Below are positions 34,934 to 43,849 of a stretch of 64,000 bases of DNA, piece by piece. Under the pieces are notes generated by a model. That model searched no databases, was not told the origin of the DNA, and saw only the letters and a program-made list of their open reading frames with translations. A program made the position numbers and the translations under genes. The stretch's first letter is position 1. Every line of letters begins with the position of its first letter. The DNA is from Sideroxydans sp. (lineage in GTDB: Bacteria; Pseudomonadota; Gammaproteobacteria; Burkholderiales; Gallionellaceae): positions 163,885-227,884 of the forward strand of contig JAQTTU010000004.1 in the NCBI GenBank assembly GCA_028710605.1, written 5' to 3'.

Positions 34934-36645
34934 TGAGAGCCTCGAAATTTAAAATTCCCGTCATTCCGGCGCAGGCCGGAATCCAGCCAAAAAAACAAAC
35001 TCCACCGCAACGCGGTGGACAAAACCTAAAGGCATGTTTGATAAAACCGCTGGATTCCGGCCTGCGCCGGAATGACGGTGTATTTGAAAATGGGTTTATT
35101 GAAATTTCGAGTGTCGTCAAAATCCTCATCGCAGCACTACTGCTACTGGGCGTGGCCTCCGCCGGATACTGGTTCGGCACGCATGGCAGGATTGAGGAAC
35201 AAGGATTGAGGAGCGGGGCAAAAGCCGAACGCAAGCTGCTGTACTACCGCAACCCGATGGGGCTGCCGGACACTTCGCCGGTGCCGAAAAAAGATGCGAT
35301 GGGCATGGACTATGTGGCGGTGTATGAAGGCGAAGACACATCGACCACACAGCTCAGCATCAGCACCGACAAGGTGCAGAAGCTGGGCGTGCAGAGCGAA
35401 GCGGCAAGCCTGCGCGAACTGAAGCGCACGCTGCGCGTGACCGGCCGCATCGAGATCAACGAGCGCCACACCTATGCCATCTCGCCCAAGTTCGATGGTT
35501 GGGTGGAACGCCTGTACGTGAACACCACCGGACAGGCGGTGAGCAAAGGTCAACCTCTGTTTGAGGTTTACAGCCCGGAACTGGTCTCGGCACAACGCGA
35601 ACACGCGCTGGCCTTGCAAGGTCTGGCTTCATTGGAGGATGCCGGAGCGGATGCGCAAGCCAGCATGCAACAGCTTGCCGATGCCAGCGCCGCGCGCCTG
35701 AAAAACTGGGACATCGCGGACGCTGCCAAGCAAGGCGATGCTTCCTCACGCGTGACCTTCCGCGCACCGGTCAACGGTGTCGTGCTGGATAAAAAGGCGG
35801 TGCAAGGCATGCGTTTCATGTCCGGCGAAACGCTGTACCAGATCGCCGACCTGTCTTCGCTGTGGGTCATCGCCGAAGTCAACGAACAGGACATCGCCCA
35901 AGTGCGCATCGGCAGCAAGTCGCAGGTCACGGTCGATGCTTATCCCGGGCGCACGTTCGACGGCAAAGTGGATTTCATCTACCCGACCTTGAACAACGCC
36001 ACGCGCACGGTGCAAGTGCGCATCGAAATATTGAATCCCAAAGGCATGCTCAAACCCGCCATGTTCGCCAACGCGCAGATCAATACGGGCAACAGCGGCA
36101 AAGTGCTGGCCGTACCGAGCTCGGCGGTGATCGACAGCGGCACGCGTCAAGTGGTGCTGGTGCGTCTGGCGGAAGGACGTTTCGAACCGCGCGCCGTCAC
36201 GCTGGGAAGCCGCAGCGATGATTATGTCGAAGTGTTGTCCGGTGTCGCGGATGGCGAACAAGTGGTGACTGCGGCCAACTTCCTGCTGGATTCGGAAAGC
36301 AATTTGAAGGCGGCGTTGGGAGGCATGTCAGCCATTGCACCCGCAACAGATGTAGGTCGGGATTTATCCCGACAAGTCGGGCTGAAGCCCGACCTACAAA
36401 ACAAGACCGTCGGCCATCAAGCACAAGGCACGCTGAACTCCATCAACGACGACGGCACGGTGAGCATCACCCATCAGGCTATCCCGTCGTTGAAATGGCC
36501 GGACATGACCATGGACTTTGCGCTGACCAATTCATCGCTGGTGGCGGGCATCAAGCCGGGAAGCGCGATCAGTTTCGAGATCGTCGAGCGCACGCCGGGA
36601 GAATTTGTAATCACCAAGCTGCAAGCGCAGCACGGGGGACACTGA
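34930..36645 (+). CDS. cusB: CusB-like RND membrane-fusion protein with fused CusF domain and two translated repeats
   Basis: This 571-residue adaptor protein has a membrane anchor (VVKILIAALLLLGVASAGYWFG, about 58-79), a heavy-metal-binding domain (YYRNPMGLPDTSPVPKKDAMGMDY), a membrane-fusion core (VTGRIEINERHTYAISPKFDGWV; FRAPVNGVVLDKK; MLKPAMFANAQI) and a C-terminal CusF-like domain (SLKWPDMTMDFALTN). Two segments are translated intergenic repeats: DNA 34969-35077 encodes about residues 14-49, before the anchor, and DNA 36351-36398 (48 bp, 16 codons) encodes about 474-490 in the linker to the CusF domain. It overlaps cusC and lies 1 bp before cusA. Confidence 0.9.
   Translation: MMRASKFKIPVIPAQAGIQPKKQTPPQRGGQNLKACLIKPLDSGLRRNDGVFENGFIEISSVVKILIAALLLLGVASAGYWFGTHGRIEEQGLRSGAKAERKLLYYRNPMGLPDTSPVPKKDAMGMDYVAVYEGEDTSTTQLSISTDKVQKLGVQSEAASLRELKRTLRVTGRIEINERHTYAISPKFDGWVERLYVNTTGQAVSKGQPLFEVYSPELVSAQREHALALQGLASLEDAGADAQASMQQLADASAARLKNWDIADAAKQGDASSRVTFRAPVNGVVLDKKAVQGMRFMSGETLYQIADLSSLWVIAEVNEQDIAQVRIGSKSQVTVDAYPGRTFDGKVDFIYPTLNNATRTVQVRIEILNPKGMLKPAMFANAQINTGNSGKVLAVPSSAVIDSGTRQVVLVRLAEGRFEPRAVTLGSRSDDYVEVLSGVADGEQVVTAANFLLDSESNLKAALGGMSAIAPATDVGRDLSRQVGLKPDLQNKTVGHQAQGTLNSINDDGTVSITHQAIPSLKWPDMTMDFALTNSSLVAGIKPGSAISFEIVERTPGEFVITKLQAQHGGH
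34969..35077. repeat. R4 repeat inside the cusB coding sequence
   Basis: The ends CGTCATTCCGGCGCAGGCCG and CGGCCTGCGCCGGAATGACG are inverted, as in intergenic copies at 40539-40665 and 52092-52203. Here the element is read in frame as part of CusB (IPAQAGIQ ... LDSGLRRNDG). No in-frame ATG or other good start lies between the repeat and the membrane anchor, so it seems to be translated. Confidence 0.85.
36351..36398. repeat. R2 repeat (48 bp) inside the cusB coding sequence
   Basis: A palindrome with ends TGTAGGTCGGG and CCCGACCTACA occupies exactly 48 bp, a multiple of three, so the reading frame is kept. Intergenic copies of the same family lie at 48370-48415, 48956-49030 and 56707-56752. 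Confidence 0.88.
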
Positions 36646-36646
36646 C

Positions 36647-39600
36647 ATGCTTTCGAAAATCATCGAGTGGTCGGCGCGCAACCGTTTTCTGGTGTTGCTC
36701 GCCACCTTGTTCATCACGCTGGCGGGCATTTATGCGCTGGTGAAAACGCCGCTGGACGCGCTGCCGGATTTGTCCGACGTGCAGGTGATCGTCTATACCG
36801 AATATCCCGGCCAGGCACCGCAGGTGGTAGAGGATCAAGTCACTTATCCGCTCACCACCGCGATGCTGGCGGTGCCGAAATCCAAGGTGGTGCGCGGCTT
36901 TTCGTTCTTCGGCGCGTCGTTCGTGTATGTGATTTTCGAGGACGGCACCGACATCTACTGGGCGCGTTCGCGCGTGCTGGAATACTTGAACAGTATCACC
37001 GGACGCATGCCGAAAGGCGTGTCGCCGCAACTGGGGCCGGACGCGACCGGCGTGGGCTGGGTGTATCAGTACGCGGTGTTGAGCGAAAAACACAACCTCG
37101 CCCAACTGCGCACCATGCAGGACTGGTATCTGCGCTATCAACTGACCAAGGCGCACGGCGTGGCGGAGGTCGCCTCCATCGGCGGTTCCGTGCAGCAATA
37201 CCAGGTGACGGTCGATCCGGTGAAATTACGCGCTTACGGCATTCCGTTGAGCCGGGTGTCGCAGGTGATTCGTGACAGCAACCGCGATGTCGGCGGGCGC
37301 ACGGTGGAGATGGCCGAGACCGAGTACATGGTGCGCAGCCAGGGCTATCTGCACGGCATCAGCGACATCGGGAATCTGGTGGTGAAATCCGAGCGCGGCA
37401 CGCCGGTGCTGTTGCGCGACATCGCCCGCGTCGAACTGGGGCCGGACGAGCGGCGCGGCATTGCGGAATTGAATGGCGAAGGTGAAGTGGTGTCCGGCAT
37501 CGCCGTCGCGCGCTACGGCCAGAATGCGCTGGAAGTGATCCAGAACATCAAAGACAAAATCGCCGAGATCGCCCCGGGCTTGCCGGAAGGCGTCAGCATC
37601 AAAGCGGTGTACGACCGCTCGCAACTGATTCTGCGCGCCATCGAAACACTGAAGCACACGCTATTCGAGGAAGGCGTGATCGTGGCGCTGGTATGCATGA
37701 TCTTCCTGATGCATGCGCGCAGTGCGCTGGTCGCCATCGTCATGCTGCCCGTCGGCGTGCTGATCGCGTTCATCGCCATGCACGCACTGGGCTTGAATTC
37801 CAACATCATGAGTCTGGGCGGCATTGCGATTGCGATTGGCGCGATGGTGGATGCGGCAATTGTGATGATCGAGAATGCGCATAAACATTTGGAGCGGCTC
37901 TCGCCCCCTCCCCTTCAAGGGGAGGGATGGGGTGGGGATGGGGGTAATGAGGGAGAAACACCCCACCCCCATCCTAACCTTCCCCCTGAAGGGGAAGGAA
38001 TAATGCAGCGGCGTGCCGCCGCCATCCTCGCCGCCTGCAAAGAAGTCGGCCCTTCGCTGTTCTTCTCGCTGCTCATCATCACCGTCTCCTTCCTGCCGGT
38101 ATTCACGCTGGAAGCGCAGGAAGGACGGCTGTTCGCACCGCTGGCTTACACCAAGACCTTCGCCATGGCAGGCGCTGCCTTGCTCTCGGTGACATTGGTG
38201 CCGGTGCTGATGCTGTTGTTCATACGCGGCAAGATCAAACCGGAAGCGGAAAATCCGCTGAACCGCTGGCTGATCGCGGGCTACCGTCCGCTCATCAGCG
38301 CCGTGTTGAAATACAAAAAATCCACGCTCGCCGTTGCGCTGCTGGTCTGTGTTGCCAGCCTGTATCCGGCGCTGAAACTCGGCAGCGAATTCATGCCGAC
38401 GCTGAACGAGGGCACGCTGTTCTACATGCCCACCGCGTTGCCCGGCCTGTCGGTGACCAAGGCCGCCGAGCTGCTGCAAACGCAAAACAAGATCATCAAG
38501 AGTTTTCCTGAGGTTGAGTCGGTGTATGGCAAGGCGGGACGCGCACAGACCGCCACCGATCCCGCGCCGCTAGAGATGTTCGAGACCGTGATCAACCTCA
38601 AGCCACAGGAAGACTGGCCTGCCGGGATGGACACCGACAAGCTGATCGCCGAGATGGACAAAGCGCTGCAATTCCCCGGTGTGGCGAACTCGTGGACCAT
38701 GCCGATCAAGGCGCGCATCGACATGCTCTCCACCGGCATCCGCACGCCTGTGGGCATCAAGGTGTTCGGCAAAAATCTGGATGAGATGGAACGCCTCGCC
38801 AAAGAGATCGAAGCGGTGGTGAAGAAAGTGCCGGGCACGACCAGCGCCTTCGCCGAACGCATCACCGGCGGTTATTTCCTCAACATCGTGCCGGACAGAC
38901 TTCAACTTTCGCGCTACAGCTTGAGTGTGGGCGAGGTGCAGGATGTGATCGCAACCGCCTTGGGTGGCGAGACCGTCACTACGACTGTGGAGGGTCTGGA
39001 GCGCTTTGGCGTGAGTGTACGATACCCGCGCGACCTGCGCAGCTCGCCGGAACAGATCGCGCGCGAAGTTTTAGTGCCGACTGAAAGCGGTGCGATGATC
39101 CCGCTCGGCCAGATCGCCAAGGTGAGCATCAGCAAAGGCGCACCGTCCATCCGCACCGAGAACTCGCTGCTCTCGGCATACATTTACGTGGACATCCGCG
39201 ACCGCGACATCGGTTCTTATGTGGCTGAAGCGCGCAAGGCCGTGGCCGATCAAGTGAAGTTCCCGCCGGGCTACTACGCGACCTGGAGCGGACAGTTCGA
39301 GTACATGGAACGCGCCACCGCGAAAATGAAAGTCGTGATCCCGGTCACGCTGCTGCTGATCTTCCTGCTGCTGTATCTCAACTTCCAGCGCATTACCGAA
39401 TCGTTGGTGGTGATGCTGTCGGTACCGTTCGCCTTGGTCGGCGGCGTGTGGTTGTTGTGGCTGCTCGGCTACAACTTGAGCGTGGCGGTGGCCGTGGGCT
39501 TCATCGCGCTGGCGGGTGTGGCAGCGGAGACCGGCGTGGTGATGCTGATTTATCTGGAACAGGCGTGGCAGGCAAAATTGGCGGAATGCGCGGCACGACC

Positions 39601-39997
39601 TAACCAGCCACATCACTCCTCCCCCTTCAAGGTGGAGGCTGGGAGGGGGATGGGGGAAAATCTCGCGCACTCGACACCCCATCCCCTCCCTAACCCTCCC
39701 CTTGAAGGGGAGGGAACGAACACAGCACGGCTTCCTAGCCGCGACGATTTACACGCTGCCATCATGCACGGCGCGGTGGAGCGCGTGCGCCCCAAGATGA
39801 TGACTGTGGTGGCGATCATGGCCGGGCTGCTGCCCATCCTGTGGAGCAGCGGCACCGGCTCCGAAGTGATGCGCCGCATCGCCGCGCCCATGGTCGGCGG
39901 CATGATCTCTTCCGCCGTGCTGACCTTGCTGGTGATCCCGGTGATTTATGCGCTGATCAAACAACACGAAACTTCTTCCAATTCCAAGCAACCATGA
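36647..39997 (+). CDS. cusA: CusA-type heavy-metal efflux RND transporter with two translated repeats
   Basis: This 1116-residue RND pump (family usual about 1040-1050) is of the CusA/CzcA type: VKTPLDALPDLSDVQVIVYTEYPGQAP near the start, VDAAIVMIENAHKHLE in TM4 and GVAAETGVVMLIYLEQ in TM10. The extra length is two in-frame repeats of one family in cytoplasmic loops: DNA 37904-37998 (residues about 420-451) and 39616-39715 (about 990-1023). Sequence on each side joins up well with E. coli CusA. It would export Cu(I)/Ag(I) or a related metal from cytoplasm and periplasm through CusC. Confidence 0.93.
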   Translation: MLSKIIEWSARNRFLVLLATLFITLAGIYALVKTPLDALPDLSDVQVIVYTEYPGQAPQVVEDQVTYPLTTAMLAVPKSKVVRGFSFFGASFVYVIFEDGTDIYWARSRVLEYLNSITGRMPKGVSPQLGPDATGVGWVYQYAVLSEKHNLAQLRTMQDWYLRYQLTKAHGVAEVASIGGSVQQYQVTVDPVKLRAYGIPLSRVSQVIRDSNRDVGGRTVEMAETEYMVRSQGYLHGISDIGNLVVKSERGTPVLLRDIARVELGPDERRGIAELNGEGEVVSGIAVARYGQNALEVIQNIKDKIAEIAPGLPEGVSIKAVYDRSQLILRAIETLKHTLFEEGVIVALVCMIFLMHARSALVAIVMLPVGVLIAFIAMHALGLNSNIMSLGGIAIAIGAMVDAAIVMIENAHKHLERLSPPPLQGEGWGGDGGNEGETPHPHPNLPPEGEGIMQRRAAAILAACKEVGPSLFFSLLIITVSFLPVFTLEAQEGRLFAPLAYTKTFAMAGAALLSVTLVPVLMLLFIRGKIKPEAENPLNRWLIAGYRPLISAVLKYKKSTLAVALLVCVASLYPALKLGSEFMPTLNEGTLFYMPTALPGLSVTKAAELLQTQNKIIKSFPEVESVYGKAGRAQTATDPAPLEMFETVINLKPQEDWPAGMDTDKLIAEMDKALQFPGVANSWTMPIKARIDMLSTGIRTPVGIKVFGKNLDEMERLAKEIEAVVKKVPGTTSAFAERITGGYFLNIVPDRLQLSRYSLSVGEVQDVIATALGGETVTTTVEGLERFGVSVRYPRDLRSSPEQIAREVLVPTESGAMIPLGQIAKVSISKGAPSIRTENSLLSAYIYVDIRDRDIGSYVAEARKAVADQVKFPPGYYATWSGQFEYMERATAKMKVVIPVTLLLIFLLLYLNFQRITESLVVMLSVPFALVGGVWLLWLLGYNLSVAVAVGFIALAGVAAETGVVMLIYLEQAWQAKLAECAARPNQPHHSSPFKVEAGRGMGENLAHSTPHPLPNPPLEGEGTNTARLPSRDDLHAAIMHGAVERVRPKMMTVVAIMAGLLPILWSSGTGSEVMRRIAAPMVGGMISSAVLTLLVIPVIYALIKQHETSSNSKQP
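37904..37998. repeat. R5 repeat inside cusA (first)
   Basis: A G/C-strand-biased element with small inner palindromes at each end (CCCCTTCAAGGGG and CCCCCTGAAGGGG) and a longer inverted relation (GGGGTGGGGATGGG against CCCACCCCCATCC). It is translated as a Pro/Gly-rich loop after the TM4 helix. Confidence 0.85.
39616..39715. repeat. R5 repeat inside cusA (second)
   Basis: The same family as 37904-37998: a left part CTCCTCCCCCTTCAAGG and a right part CCCTCCCCTTGAAGGGGAGG. It is translated in frame in the loop after TM10 as a His/Pro/Gly-rich stretch. Confidence 0.85.
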
Positions 39998-40014
39998 ACC
40001 CGGATAGTTCTTCA

Positions 40015-40140
40015 AAACCTAACCCCTCCCAGCCTCCCCTTATCAGGGGAGGAGCTAAGCCAGCTCTCCCCCTGACAAGGGGGTAAGCAGGCAATCCGCG
40101 CAGCGGATGCTCGCACAAGGAGGAGTTGGAGGGGGTTTGG
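40015..40140. repeat. Intergenic R5-type repeat between cusA and cusF
   Basis: The ends AACCCCTCCCAGCCTCCCC and GGAGGAGTTGGAGGGGGTTT are inverted; inner arms CCCCTTATCAGGGG and CCCCCTGACAAGGGGG form small hairpins. A related copy lies at 55945-56027. Confidence 0.8.
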
Positions 40141-40174
40141 GTCTAATGATTTTTTTAAAAAGAAAGGAAACGCC

Positions 40175-40510
40175 ATGAAACATCTAACCCTCGCACTCGC
40201 CTTCGCCTTCATCGCAAGCAGCGGAATAACCCAAGCCGCCTCGCACGAACACGATATGTCGCAACACCAGATGGTCATGCAGCCCGCCACTCAACAAGGC
40301 ACAGGCATCATCAAAGCACTGAACGCAAAATCAAACAAAATTCAAATCTCCCACGAACCCATCGCCGAGTTGGGCTGGCCATCCATGACCATGTGGTTCG
40401 TGCTGCAAAACCCGATGCCCGCCGATATTAAAATCGGCGATGCAGTGCAATTTGAAATGCAAGAGAACGACAAGAAGCAGTGGGTCATTGTTAAAATTGC
40501 GCGCAAATAG
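40175..40510 (+). CDS. cusF: CusF-like periplasmic copper/silver-binding protein
   Basis: This 111-residue protein has a signal peptide (about 1-21), a His/Met-rich N-terminus (SHEHDMSQHQMVMQ) and a CusF domain with the metal-site pattern HEPIAELGWPSMTMWFVLQ, including the Trp and Met residues that bind Cu(I)/Ag(I). It would hand metal to the CusCBA pump. It follows cusA after a repeat-filled gap. A second CusF domain is fused to CusB in the same operon. Confidence 0.9.
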   Translation: MKHLTLALAFAFIASSGITQAASHEHDMSQHQMVMQPATQQGTGIIKALNAKSNKIQISHEPIAELGWPSMTMWFVLQNPMPADIKIGDAVQFEMQENDKKQWVIVKIARK

Positions 40511-40538
40511 TTGGCTCGGATTTGAACCCAGATAAAAC

Positions 40539-40665
40539 CGTCATTCCGGCGAAGGCCGGAATCCAGTTGATCAACAAATTCCCACGTAAGTGGGACAACA
40601 CTTGGGTTTTGTCTGCTTCGCAGAATATTTTTAATCGCTGGATACCGGCCTTCGCCGGTATGACG
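40539..40665. repeat. Intergenic R4 repeat
   Basis: The ends CGTCATTCCGGCGAAGGCCG and CGGCCTTCGCCGGTATGACG are inverted. It fills most of the 200-bp gap between cusF and the CDF transporter gene. Confidence 0.85.
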
Positions 40666-40710
40666 GCCTAATGAATTAGCCGTGTTGAAAATTTATTTCG
40701 GGAGAAAGTA

Positions 40711-41328
40711 ATGGCAGATTGTTGTAGCGGTAAATCATGCGAGATCGACGCATTGCGTGAACGCCAAAGTTCCACGCTGAAAATCGTGCTGGCGATCAAC
40801 GCCGTAATGTTCGTGGTCGAACTGACGGCGGGACTGTTGGGCAACTCGATCTCGCTGGTGGCGGATTCGCTGGACATGCTGGGCGATGCGCTGGTGTATG
40901 CGTTCAGCCTGTACGTCGTGGCGCTGGGCGCGGCGATGAAAGCGCGGGCGGCGCTGTTCAAGGGTTTCATCATGGCGGGCTTCGGCTTGTTCGTGCTGGG
41001 GCAAGCGATCTACCGCATCGTCTATCCGCAGCTTCCCGTGTTCGAGACTATCGGCCTCATCGGCCTGCTGGCGCTGACCACCAACGGCTTCTGTTTTTAT
41101 CTGCTGTGGCGGCATCGCGCCGACGACATCAACATGAGCTCGGTCTGGCTGTGCAGCCGCAACGACATCATCGCTAACACCTCGGTGCTGTTCGCCGCAG
41201 CCGGCGTGTGGCTCACCCACTCCGGTTGGCCCGACATCGTGGTCGGACTGGCGCTCGCCGCCCTCTTCCTGCGCTCGGCATGGCATGTGTTAAGCGGCGC
41301 GATCAAGGAGCTTAAAACCGCCGCATAG
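40711..41328 (+). CDS. Short cation-diffusion-facilitator (CDF) transporter
   Basis: This 205-residue protein has six predicted membrane helices and the CDF hallmark SLVADSLDMLGDA with a DxxxD metal site in TM2. TM5 has SRNDIIANTSVLFAAAG in place of the more usual HxxxD. The cytoplasmic C-terminal domain of classical CDFs is absent. The N-terminus is Cys-rich (ADCCSGKSCEID), which could sense or deliver metal. It follows the Cus-type genes and probably exports a divalent metal. Confidence 0.82.
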   Translation: MADCCSGKSCEIDALRERQSSTLKIVLAINAVMFVVELTAGLLGNSISLVADSLDMLGDALVYAFSLYVVALGAAMKARAALFKGFIMAGFGLFVLGQAIYRIVYPQLPVFETIGLIGLLALTTNGFCFYLLWRHRADDINMSSVWLCSRNDIIANTSVLFAAAGVWLTHSGWPDIVVGLALAALFLRSAWHVLSGAIKELKTAA

Positions 41329-41699
41329 AAACACAACCGCGTGAAGATGCCCGTCAATAGGCGATCTACAAGACATCAATACGTGCAAAAGGAATGTCGT
41401 GCAGTGCGATCCTTCAATTTTCTCCACACCGGACATTCAAATTCTTCGCAACACTGCAAATTATATTGATGAAACAACTTACCGCGTCACCTCCAACATC
41501 GGTCGCTCAAAACCCATGTTTTGTCGTCGGTTGAATCCAAGGGACATAGCGGACATACGAAAAATAAACATTTCGCCAAACTTAGCGTCAATGGTCGGTC
41601 AAGCGGCCACGGCGGGACGCATCCATTCGACTTTTGCCCACGGTGGCGGTAGCATCGCCGCCCATTTTTATCGGCCCAGTTTCAGGGCATCTCCCGCCC
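41329..41699. other. Gap with a partial R1 repeat
   Basis: At 41349-41372 there is a short R1 fragment (CCCGTCAATAGGCGATCTAC). A 103-codon frame at 41399-41710 has no ribosome site, no recognisable domain and runs into the next gene, so it is not called. I see nothing else. Confidence 0.6.
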
Positions 41700-42965
41700 A
41701 TGTCTGTTGAAACTCCCGCCCGCGCCTGCGGCATCGATTTCGGTACATCCAATTCCACGGCGGGCTGGCTGCGTCCCGGTCAGCCGCCCTTGCTGGCGCT
41801 GGAAGACGGCAAAATCACCTTGCCCTCCGTGATATTTTTCAATGCCGACGAAAACACCACAAGCGTTGGACGAGCCGGCCTCAACGAATATCTGGAAGGC
41901 TACGAAGGCCGTCTGATGCGCGCATTAAAGAGCCTCTTGGGCAGCAGCATGATGGAAGGCAAAACCGAGGTTCAAGGGCGCTCGCTGACTTACAAGGAAT
42001 TGCTGACTCAGTTCATCGCCGAACTGAAGCACCGAGCCGAAGCGGCGGCGGATCGGTCTTTCGACCAGGCCGTGTTCGGCAGGCCTGTGTTTTTCGTGGA
42101 TGATGATACAGCGGCCGACCGCAAGGCCGAGGCAACTTTGGCCGCCATCGCCCGCGCCACCGGCTTCCGCGAGGTGAGTTTTCAGTATGAGACCATCGCA
42201 GCGGCCTATCACTACGAACGCCAGATCGAGCGCGAAGAACTGGTGCTGATTGCCGACATCGGCGGCGGCACCTCGGACTTTTCCCTGATCCGGCTTTCGC
42301 CGCAACGGGCCAAGGTCGCGGATCGGCGCGACGATCTGTTGGCCAACGGCGGCATCCACATAGGCGGTACCAACTTCGACCAGCAACTGAGTCTGGCCGG
42401 AGTAATGCCCCTGCTTGGCTATCGCAGCCAACTCAAGCGCGGCCTGGAAATGCCCTCCCGCTACTACATAAACCTGGCCACCTGGCACACGATCAATCAA
42501 ACCTATACATGCCGGACTTGGGCCGACCTGCAGGAGCTGTATCTGGACACCCAGGCACCTGAAGCCATGGACCGACTGTTCAAGCTGATCCGCGAACGCG
42601 CCGGCCATTGGCTGGCAATGCAAGTAGAGGAAGCCAAGATCGCCCTGTCCGCTGGCGATAGCGCCATCCTGCATCTGGACCGGCTGGCACCGGATCTGCG
42701 CCACACGCTGACCCGGATCGAATTCGAACTGGCTTCGACGCAGTTGCTGGAACGGATAGAAGCCACCCTGAGCGCTTTGCTGGCACAGGCTGGCGTGCGT
42801 TGCGATGCAGTGGATACAGTGTTTTTCACCGGCGGAGCCAGCGGCGTGCCGCTGCTGCGCAAACGCATCGCCGCCCTGCTACCCCAAGCACGGCGCATAG
42901 AAGGCGACTTGTTCGGCAGCATCGGCGCAGGCCTCGCGGTAGAAGCGCAACGCCGCTTCGGCTAA
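41700..42965 (+). CDS. Hsp70-family chaperone-like ATPase (YegD-like)
   Basis: This 421-residue actin-like ATPase has phosphate-1 motif CGIDFGTSNSTAG (about 10-22), phosphate-2 LIADIGGGTSDFSLIRL and the adenosine motif VFFTGGASGVPLLRKRI. It lacks the substrate-binding domain of DnaK, as in YegD. The ATG at 41700 gives the family N-terminus; the frame is open upstream to 41634. No clear ribosome site is visible. The client and role are unknown. Confidence 0.85.
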   Translation: MSVETPARACGIDFGTSNSTAGWLRPGQPPLLALEDGKITLPSVIFFNADENTTSVGRAGLNEYLEGYEGRLMRALKSLLGSSMMEGKTEVQGRSLTYKELLTQFIAELKHRAEAAADRSFDQAVFGRPVFFVDDDTAADRKAEATLAAIARATGFREVSFQYETIAAAYHYERQIEREELVLIADIGGGTSDFSLIRLSPQRAKVADRRDDLLANGGIHIGGTNFDQQLSLAGVMPLLGYRSQLKRGLEMPSRYYINLATWHTINQTYTCRTWADLQELYLDTQAPEAMDRLFKLIRERAGHWLAMQVEEAKIALSAGDSAILHLDRLAPDLRHTLTRIEFELASTQLLERIEATLSALLAQAGVRCDAVDTVFFTGGASGVPLLRKRIAALLPQARRIEGDLFGSIGAGLAVEAQRRFG

Positions 42966-43198
42966 CGACACCATCCAGCGACTGAACCTCTGTCCAAAGC
43001 GGTTATAGCTCTTAACGAATTCGCTGCCGCAAAACGGACGCTGGCGAGCTCACACTATCGACCCGTTGCAGCCCTTCAAACTTCTCCGAAGCGGAAGCTC
43101 AACGTTCAAGGTGAAGAGCTAGCTGGAGACGGGCGATGCACGCTGTAAGCCAATCCCTCTCGACCGCCGGGTTGCGGCATTAGTTTCCAGTAGGCTCA

Positions 43199-43849
43199 TC
43201 ACTGAACTGTCAATTCGTGAGTGCAGCTAGGATTTTGTATGATATGAGGGGTTTCTAGCATAGGCTTAAGCCCGAATAAGAATGAGTTGGTTCCGTAGTA
43301 TTGCATCTCTTTGAGGGCTGCGTCCTTACAATAATTTTTGTTGCGCACACTATAAACCGCGACTACCAGTCCTGTCCGATCCTTTCCATGACTGCAATGT
43401 ACTAAGACCGGCAGATTATTTCTGTTCTCTAATGCTTCTACCGCTTGCATGAGAGCCTTTTCATCAGGATGAGCCCATGGGTTACAGTTATGTGGGAAGT
43501 CTTCCGGCGGCATATAAATTGGGATGACATTGATGTTGTGCTTTTTGGCCAGACTAAGCTCTTCTGATTCGTCCGCCTCTTTGGAGAACTTGTTTAGTTT
43601 GACGACAGTCTTGATACCTATCCTTTCCAAATAGGCCCACTCCGCATCTCCTTTCGGTTGGCCGCTTCGGTATACCGCATTCGTACCATCAGCACCACCG
43701 GAGCTTACAATTTGAAAGTTAAAGACTGGGGCAGGTTCAGGAGATTTTTTGACGACTGCAGCTGACGGTTGCGTCGGTGTCGCACATGCCACTAGGGCAA
43801 AGCAAACACACAACATAGCATGACGGATAACAGCATAAACATTTCGCAT
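43199..43849 (-). CDS. Dual-specificity/tyrosine phosphatase-like lipoprotein
   Basis: The 216-residue protein has a lipoprotein signal peptide ending in a lipobox LVAC (about 19-22) and a phosphatase loop VLVHCSHGKDRTGLVV (CxxxxxR). Upstream, VYRSGQPKGDAEWAYLERIGIKTVVKLN matches the start of DSP/PTP-like folds. It should be anchored facing the periplasm, where a protein- or lipid-phosphate target could lie. It is alone on its strand here. The gene is more AT-rich than its neighbours. Confidence 0.8.
   Translation of the reverse strand: MRNVYAVIRHAMLCVCFALVACATPTQPSAAVVKKSPEPAPVFNFQIVSSGGADGTNAVYRSGQPKGDAEWAYLERIGIKTVVKLNKFSKEADESEELSLAKKHNINVIPIYMPPEDFPHNCNPWAHPDEKALMQAVEALENRNNLPVLVHCSHGKDRTGLVVAVYSVRNKNYCKDAALKEMQYYGTNSFLFGLKPMLETPHIIQNPSCTHELTVQ

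Noticed and set aside
34930..39997. cusB and cusA as pseudogenes disrupted by repeats
   Set aside because: All four repeats keep the reading frame and every core motif of both proteins is intact.
41399..41710. A 103-codon frame upstream of the Hsp70-like gene
   Set aside because: No ribosome site, no known domain, no signal peptide, and it overlaps the next gene start.
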